NCBI RefSeq assembly: GCF_026015625.1
Contig: NZ_JAPDVG010000001.1
Span: 62,001 to 126,000, forward strand
Reading direction: 5' to 3'
Source: Segatella copri
GTDB taxonomy: Bacteria > Bacteroidota > Bacteroidia > Bacteroidales > Bacteroidaceae
Length of the DNA: 64,000 nucleotides
This document shows positions 60,043 to 64,000 of this stretch, in pieces. The stretch's first letter is position 1; each line of letters opens with the position of its first letter. Made by a program: the position numbers and the translations under genes. Below the pieces are notes generated by a model. The model was not told the origin of the DNA, did not search any database, and saw nothing but the letters and a program-made list of their open reading frames with translations.

Positions 60043-60122
60043 TGCGGCTTGGATAGTCAAAAACACCGCAAAATAGGCTCTTCTCATACGCAAAGGTACG
60101 AAAAAATCCCGATATATGCAAA
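60043..60122 (-). promoter_or_regulatory. Class A promoter and leader hairpin
   Basis: On the - strand TTTG (60119-60122), 20 bp, TACCTTTG (60091-60098). Leader hairpin TGCGG/CCGCA (60043-60047 / 60066-60070). Upstream of the class B promoter; the island therefore has two start sites. Confidence 0.75.
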
Positions 60123-60159
60123 TATATCAAACGGAAATTTTAGCCAAAAATACTAAAAA

Positions 60160-61431
60160 TTACGCCGTTCTACTAGCCCTGTTTGGGAGCCTGGATTCTA
60201 TCTGCCACAGATTATCTTTGATAAGCTTCAGAATGGTATCGTGAAAAGCGGAATTGATGTTTCCGTGGCCCTGGCATTGAACAACGGTAACATCGGCTAA
60301 GTTTACCTCGATTGTCTCCATACGCTGCCCGTTTACCTTGGCAGAAAGTATGAGGCAGTTCGGCTTTCTGTTCACATCGTAATAACCATTCCTAAATACA
60401 CAGTGCCCCATTTCCTTGCCCTCTTCAAAGAACTCCTGGACGGACTTAAGAACCTGTATGTCTATGGCGCCATCCTTTATGTCAATGTCAAAGAACTGCT
60501 TTCTTCTGTCAACATATACATTAGCCATTGCTTCTGCCTTTTTCTTATTCTCCTCTTCGGCTTTAGCAGCTTGCTCCAGATATCTGAGTTGCATTTTCTC
60601 TTCCGCAATCAGACGCAGCTTAGTCATTCTGTCCTCCATTTTCTTTTTCTTGTTGTCTGCTGCCTTTAGCCACTTGTCGTGCGCCTCACGAAGATTCTCC
60701 GGGCAAACTATAGAAGGGTTACGTACATCTTTCTTAAGATACATAATACTGTCGAGCATATCCCACCACAAGCTATCGTAAATATAAGAAGCCTTTCCGT
60801 GTCTGACAACAATCTTGACGGCAGACATTTTTTCTCTGTCGAAGACAGCTTCATGGTACTTACACACCTTCCACATATCAATATCACGTCTCATGAGAGT
60901 TTCATTGTATGGGTTAGCATTGACGGAACGGAAGATTTCGTCACACAGAATCTTTTCCCCGAAGTCTCTGAGAGCATATTTATACTTGCCTTGGACTGAA
61001 GCGTAATATACTCCATCGAATCCAATATCACGAGGATCACCCAAGAAACTCCATACAGTATGCGTTCTTACTTCCAACTTTCCGAAAGCAGAAAAAGCAT
61101 CTTCTATATATCCGCTGGTTCGCTGCCTGGCAAGGAAAACATATTCCCCATCTTTCAACCATTGCTGCATACACTCCTTGAAGTAAATCTTCTCCTTAAT
61201 CATCTTGTGGAACCGGAACTTCGCTCTTACCTGAAAGTATCTGAGGACCTGCCATCCCTTGAATGTGCATACTAGATAGAAACACCCTCTTGAAAATCTG
61301 TCACCATACTTGTAAGCATCATCTTCAGAGATGCAAGTCTTGATGGCCCACTCACGTTGCTTGTCTGATAACTCCGGAATTCTGTCCGAGAGTTTTACAA
61401 CTTCACGTTCTGTCTTGTTTCTTGGCTTCAT
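60160..61431 (-). CDS. PcfJ-like protein
   Basis: 423 aa. PcfJ-family: C-terminal conserved FFEEGKEMGHCVFRNGYYDV, SAKVNGQRMETIEV, VVQCQGHGNINSAFHD. Middle has a coiled coil (KKKMEDRMTKLRLIAEEKMQ). PcfJ is found in conjugative elements and phages of Bacteroidota/Firmicutes; role unknown, often next to PcfK as here. Confidence 0.85.
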   Translation of the reverse strand: MKPRNKTEREVVKLSDRIPELSDKQREWAIKTCISEDDAYKYGDRFSRGCFYLVCTFKGWQVLRYFQVRAKFRFHKMIKEKIYFKECMQQWLKDGEYVFLARQRTSGYIEDAFSAFGKLEVRTHTVWSFLGDPRDIGFDGVYYASVQGKYKYALRDFGEKILCDEIFRSVNANPYNETLMRRDIDMWKVCKYHEAVFDREKMSAVKIVVRHGKASYIYDSLWWDMLDSIMYLKKDVRNPSIVCPENLREAHDKWLKAADNKKKKMEDRMTKLRLIAEEKMQLRYLEQAAKAEEENKKKAEAMANVYVDRRKQFFDIDIKDGAIDIQVLKSVQEFFEEGKEMGHCVFRNGYYDVNRKPNCLILSAKVNGQRMETIEVNLADVTVVQCQGHGNINSAFHDTILKLIKDNLWQIESRLPNRASRTA

Positions 61432-61441
61432 AACTCACATA

Positions 61442-61876
61442 TTAAAAATCAAACAAACTCAACTGACCAATCTCAGCATCTTTCTTTCTCTGAGCCTCGG
61501 CTTTCTTCTTCAAGCGCTCCTTCTCAGCGGACTCCTTCTTCTGGAGTTCGATGATTTTGGCTTGCTTGAACTCCTCCTCAGCCTTCTTCTCCAGATTCTC
61601 CTTGGTCTGGTCTGAGAGATTTGTAACAATGGTGCAATTCTGATTCTTGGTGAATGAAACTTCTTCTTCATTATAATAGTGAATTGCAATTCCATAAATC
61701 TCATCATCGTCAAACCCCTGTCTTCCGGATTTCTTGACCTCTGAGATAATAAAGTCGCAGCAATCATCGATATTCTTGCCAGGCTTGGCGTAATCCTTTG
61801 CGAACAACTCATCCTCTGCTGCACGCTTGTCAAGATATGCCTTGATTACCTTCTTGAATGTTTCTGATCCTTTCAT
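61442..61876 (-). CDS. PcfK-like protein
   Basis: 144 aa. PcfK pattern SETFKKVIKAYLDKRAAEDE, DDCCDFIISEVKKSG, EIYGIAIHYYNEEEVSF. Lys/Glu coiled coil and C-terminal QLSLFDF, a match to the sliding-clamp (beta) binding motif. Follows PcfJ-like gene in transcription order by 10 bp (upstream). Confidence 0.8.
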   Translation of the reverse strand: MKGSETFKKVIKAYLDKRAAEDELFAKDYAKPGKNIDDCCDFIISEVKKSGRQGFDDDEIYGIAIHYYNEEEVSFTKNQNCTIVTNLSDQTKENLEKKAEEEFKQAKIIELQKKESAEKERLKKKAEAQRKKDAEIGQLSLFDF

Positions 61877-62075
61877 AACCTTTCCATTTTTTGAAACCTA
61901 TAGGCTTGTCTCTAAAACCCTTACGGAATGCTTCTCTCATAGAGATGCAAATGAAATCTACGCTGCATTGTGCCAAGCCCGTACAAAACGCACAATCCTC
62001 GCAATCATCCATTGGTTCCGCTACGTACACGATGCCGTTAATGACTATCGCCGCTTTCTCCTTGAAGACTGCCAT
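61830..62075 (-). CDS. Cys-rich small protein
   Basis: 81 aa; AAIVINGIVYVAEPMDDCED then CAFCTGLAQCSVDFICI. CxxCxxC and two more Cys resemble the repeated miniprotein family here. Overlaps PcfK by 47 bp. Confidence 0.6.
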   Translation of the reverse strand: MAVFKEKAAIVINGIVYVAEPMDDCEDCAFCTGLAQCSVDFICISMREAFRKGFRDKPIGFKKWKGYERIRNIQEGNQGIS

Positions 62076-62226
62076 TCCTTTTCGCCAGCAAGCCCTTTGC
62101 CCTTGTTAATCTTCTAGCCAAATCTAAGTCTCTAGACCTTGTGGCTTTTTCATTAATAAAAGCAGCTGCTTTCTCCAAAACACTAAGCAATTCTCTGAAC
62201 TCAGTCTTCGTTGTCTTCACTTCCAT
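62038..62226 (-). CDS. Small helical protein
   Basis: 62 aa, MEVKTTKTEFRELLSVLEKA; basic C-terminal half (RRLTRAKGLLAKRNGS). Unknown; overlaps both neighbours. Confidence 0.5.
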   Translation of the reverse strand: MEVKTTKTEFRELLSVLEKAAAFINEKATRSRDLDLARRLTRAKGLLAKRNGSLQGESGDSH

Positions 62227-62395
62227 ACGCTTCCTGTGCCGTTATAATTCTACAACCGGTGTAATCGTCTGCAGAAAGGACAATCTCACCATTATTAACC
62301 TTTTCTCTAATCATAGAGCAAGCATCCGTGTTTGTATCTGCCTCTACGGTTATTGTCTTACTCAAAGTTTCTTGAATGCAAACATCATATTTCAT
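62201..62395 (-). CDS. DpnD/PcfM-like protein
   Basis: 64 aa; KYDVCIQETLSKTITVEAD and NNGEIVLSADDYTGCRI fit the DpnD/PcfM small-protein family. Partner of PcfJ/PcfK in many elements; function unknown. Confidence 0.75.
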   Translation of the reverse strand: MKYDVCIQETLSKTITVEADTNTDACSMIREKVNNGEIVLSADDYTGCRIITAQEAYGSEDNED

Positions 62396-62396
62396 A

Positions 62397-62609
62397 TTAT
62401 GTTACCTCCCATGTTTCAATGTAAAACTCGTAGCTTTTACCACTACATTGACTTTGTCCAATATTGCGCAAATCTTTAAGTTGCTCTTCCGAAGCTCCGT
62501 TAGCCTCGGCTGTTGCGTAGCATTTCTGAAGGTCATCAGCTACTCTAAGTAATTCGCCGCTTCCTTTAGAATGCCAGGCATCATCTTTATAAATTAAATA
62601 TACCGTCAT
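62397..62609 (-). CDS. Small hypothetical protein
   Basis: 70 aa; YLIYKDDAWHSKGSGELLRV start, helical middle, strand at the end (YEFYIETWEVT). Looks like a small phage protein with a conserved TVYLIYKDDAW-type start. Unknown. Confidence 0.5.
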   Translation of the reverse strand: MTVYLIYKDDAWHSKGSGELLRVADDLQKCYATAEANGASEEQLKDLRNIGQSQCSGKSYEFYIETWEVT

Positions 62610-62851
62610 AATAAAATCTCTTTAAAATGAACACTAGTTCTATCCTTTCTGTCGCCAGCCGTACAAGCTAAGTTCGCACATGTCACTTCTTGGTCGCGGA
62701 GCGGAACGTTAGGTACACAAACAGCGCAATTAACGCAATCTCCACTTTTCGCTACTACGCAAGTTCTCCCATTTATACTAAGCTTCTGCCCAATAGGATA
62801 GTACGCTTGTACACCCAAACCGCTAACTACGATAATATCTTTCCCTTTCAT
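62606..62851 (-). CDS. Cys-rich small protein
   Basis: 81 aa from MKGKDIIVVSG (ATG 62851). DCVNCAVCVPNVPL and VTCANLACTAGD give five Cys likely forming a zinc site. Confidence 0.55.
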   Translation of the reverse strand: MKGKDIIVVSGLGVQAYYPIGQKLSINGRTCVVAKSGDCVNCAVCVPNVPLRDQEVTCANLACTAGDRKDRTSVHFKEILL

Positions 62852-62853
62852 AG

Positions 62854-62967
62854 TCAATCCTCCTTTTCTTTTAAGTAACGAAGGTATAACTGACAGTTGT
62901 CACAATCGGAATTGCATCTATAACTGTACTCGTTGGCGCAAGCCATAAATAATTCGCTTCTTTTCAT
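62854..62967 (-). CDS. 37-aa Cys-rich protein
   Basis: MKRSELFMACANEYSYRC, then NSDCDNCQLYLRYLKEKED. CxxxxxxxC-x3-C-x2-C; the upstream leader folds (62985-63057). Good AGGAGGATTGACT context for the next start. Confidence 0.5.
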   Translation of the reverse strand: MKRSELFMACANEYSYRCNSDCDNCQLYLRYLKEKED

Positions 62968-62984
62968 AATGATGTAAAATTAAA

Positions 62985-63057
62985 GGTCGGGTGCCGTCTT
63001 TCCGAGCTGTCGCAAAATAAAGAATATCAAATATTGTTTTGTTATTTAACCCCGACC
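62985..63057 (-). promoter_or_regulatory. Structured leader RNA
   Basis: 7-bp closing stem GGTCGGG (62985-62991) / CCCGACC (63051-63057). On the transcribed strand the distal part reads CGGAAAGACGGCA just before the closing stem. Shared with the leader at 63537-63637. Confidence 0.5.
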
Positions 63058-63115
63058 ATTGATTAACGATGATTTTTACTTAATTCTACATGTTTCACCT
63101 CCAATCTTATTAAGT

Positions 63116-63517
63116 TTAACTTCCATATCCTGTAAATCTGCCAACGGCAGAACTTACGCTTTCATTTGTTACAGACCCAGGCTTCAAGAAGTACTTGTAA
63201 TGCGTGCTTCTCTCCAACCTCTCACTCCAGCAGAAACCGAAAGCATCGAACTCCTTACCGCACCATTCATGACCGTAGTAGTATTCGCTGGCATGCACCT
63301 TCTGTTCCTTGCTGAGCTGCAAGAATAGTGCGCGACTCTTGCTAAGTTCCGTTGGGTTCTCCTTGAACTCCTTCTCGATTTGCTTACGCTTCTCGGTATA
63401 TTCTGCCAGCTTCTGCTGGTACTCTTCCTCGCTATCGCAAAGATAATAGTCTGTGTCAGTCCAACGGCTATCCCAATAGGAATTGGAAGACTGATGTATA
63501 TGATAAATATTCTTCAT
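63116..63517 (-). CDS. Hypothetical protein
   Basis: 133 aa, Tyr/Trp/Glu-rich; a central coiled coil (YQQKLAEYTEKRKQIEKEFK) and DAFGFCWSERLERSTHYK. Unknown. Confidence 0.55.
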   Translation of the reverse strand: MKNIYHIHQSSNSYWDSRWTDTDYYLCDSEEEYQQKLAEYTEKRKQIEKEFKENPTELSKSRALFLQLSKEQKVHASEYYYGHEWCGKEFDAFGFCWSERLERSTHYKYFLKPGSVTNESVSSAVGRFTGYGS

Positions 63518-63536
63518 AATTGTATATTTTTATTAG

Positions 63537-63637
63537 AAGGTAGGCTGCCGTCTTTCCGGCTGCCAGATAAGAATAAGGTATCTAACTAGTGGGTGTCCTT
63601 ACTACCCGTTATGTTAAACCTTACTTTTGCCTACCTT
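63537..63637 (-). promoter_or_regulatory. Structured leader RNA
   Basis: 9-bp closing stem AAGGTAGGC (63537-63545) / GCCTACCTT (63629-63637), an inner GGGT/ACCC helix, and the CGGAAAGACGGCA motif next to the stem. The distal arm lies inside the preceding gene's 3' end. Confidence 0.5.
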
Positions 63638-63959
63638 TATAATAAGTATATAAATCCATCATACTATTATAGAACCACTGCCATGCGACAATCTCCTTCT
63701 GCTCTTTGGTAATATCCAGGGCATCAGTAATCATCTTTCTGCGCCAGTTTATCAGTCTGTCACATGACTGGATGATTCTTGCAATCATCACATGGGCGAC
63801 ATTCTCCATCATTACCGCCTCGCCATTTACCATCTTCAGGGCGTACTTTTCTGCAGCATCGTGCCAAAGGTCGTAGGCGACTGAATCATTATTGAGCATC
63901 AGATAGAGTTCTTCCATATCAGCAGTTCTCTTGTACTGAACCATTTCCTTTACAACCAT
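63621..63959 (-). CDS. Hypothetical protein
   Basis: 112 aa, helical, MVVKEMVQYKRTADMEELYL. Basic C-terminus (YYKGRQK). Unknown; last complete gene before the window edge. Confidence 0.55.
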   Translation of the reverse strand: MVVKEMVQYKRTADMEELYLMLNNDSVAYDLWHDAAEKYALKMVNGEAVMMENVAHVMIARIIQSCDRLINWRRKMITDALDITKEQKEIVAWQWFYNSMMDLYTYYKGRQK

Positions 63960-64000
63960 AGCTATCTCCTTTCCAATGTTAAGTCTATCACGTATGGAAG

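Noticed and set aside
1..64000. Insertion sequences or transposons
   Set aside because: No transposase, terminal inverted repeats with target duplications, or IS-like genes were recognised.
1..64000. att sites and host flanks
   Set aside because: The left edge lies inside the integrase and the right edge inside phage genes; no direct repeat pair could be assigned.

Overview
The window looks like most of an integrated temperate siphovirus (prophage) of a Bacteroidota host, probably a gut Bacteroidales such as Bacteroides or Prevotella. Three things support this. A Bacteroidota-type tyrosine integrase is cut by the left edge. Promoters match the Bacteroidota consensus TTTG-N19-21-TAnnTTTG at several places. 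Many small genes are of kinds typical of Bacteroidales phages. Taxonomy below order is inference; no host gene or att site is visible.

Layout. 0-0.7 kb: integrase (+). 0.7-6.1 kb: small conserved phage genes and a Gly/Cys-rich protein (-). 6.3-8.1 kb: lysis cassette (one-protein spanin candidate, GH108 endolysin, 32-aa membrane peptide, holin). 8.4-10.1 kb: membrane and DNA-binding genes. 10.2-20 kb: receptor-binding/tail-fibre region, with a 2.5-kaa tail-tip protein ending in an intramolecular chaperone, then the Dit-like protein. 20.1-30.4 kb: tape measure, tail chaperone, an odd tRNA-like element, major tail protein, connectors, major capsid, decoration and scaffold. 30.6-31.7 kb: a LuxS-Pfs pair. 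31.7-42.5 kb: about 35 very small, tightly packed (-) genes. 42.7-45.6 kb: portal and MuF-like head protein on the + strand. 45.6-46.7 kb: candidate small RNA, KilAC antirepressor and its structured leader. 46.7-51.5 kb: GmrSD-type (DUF262) defence gene, DNA ligase and small genes. 51.7-53.7 kb: terminase. 53.7-60 kb: an island of four ParB-fold proteins, a PAPS-reductase-like enzyme, a GT-A-like protein and three methyltransferases. 60.2-64 kb: PcfJ/PcfK/DpnD-like and other early small genes.

Regulation visible in sequence. One promoter family (2.6, 42.5, 46.65, 51.5 and 60.1 kb, with a variant at 45.7 kb) is mostly followed by a leader hairpin whose stem sequence varies while its position is kept. 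A second family (8.1, 30.5 and 59.97 kb, plus a bare site at 20.04 kb) carries the dyad TATTTAATSATTAAATA and precedes holin, scaffold/capsid, modification and Dit genes. This suggests a phage-specific regulator of late expression.

Most noteworthy: the phage-borne LuxS-Pfs bicistron; the putative DNA-modification island beside terminase, together with a GmrSD-family nuclease; an orphan promoter driving a compact structured RNA; a tRNA-like element with perfect acceptor, D and T arms but an oversized centre; and AT-rich exchange cassettes in the receptor-binding genes.
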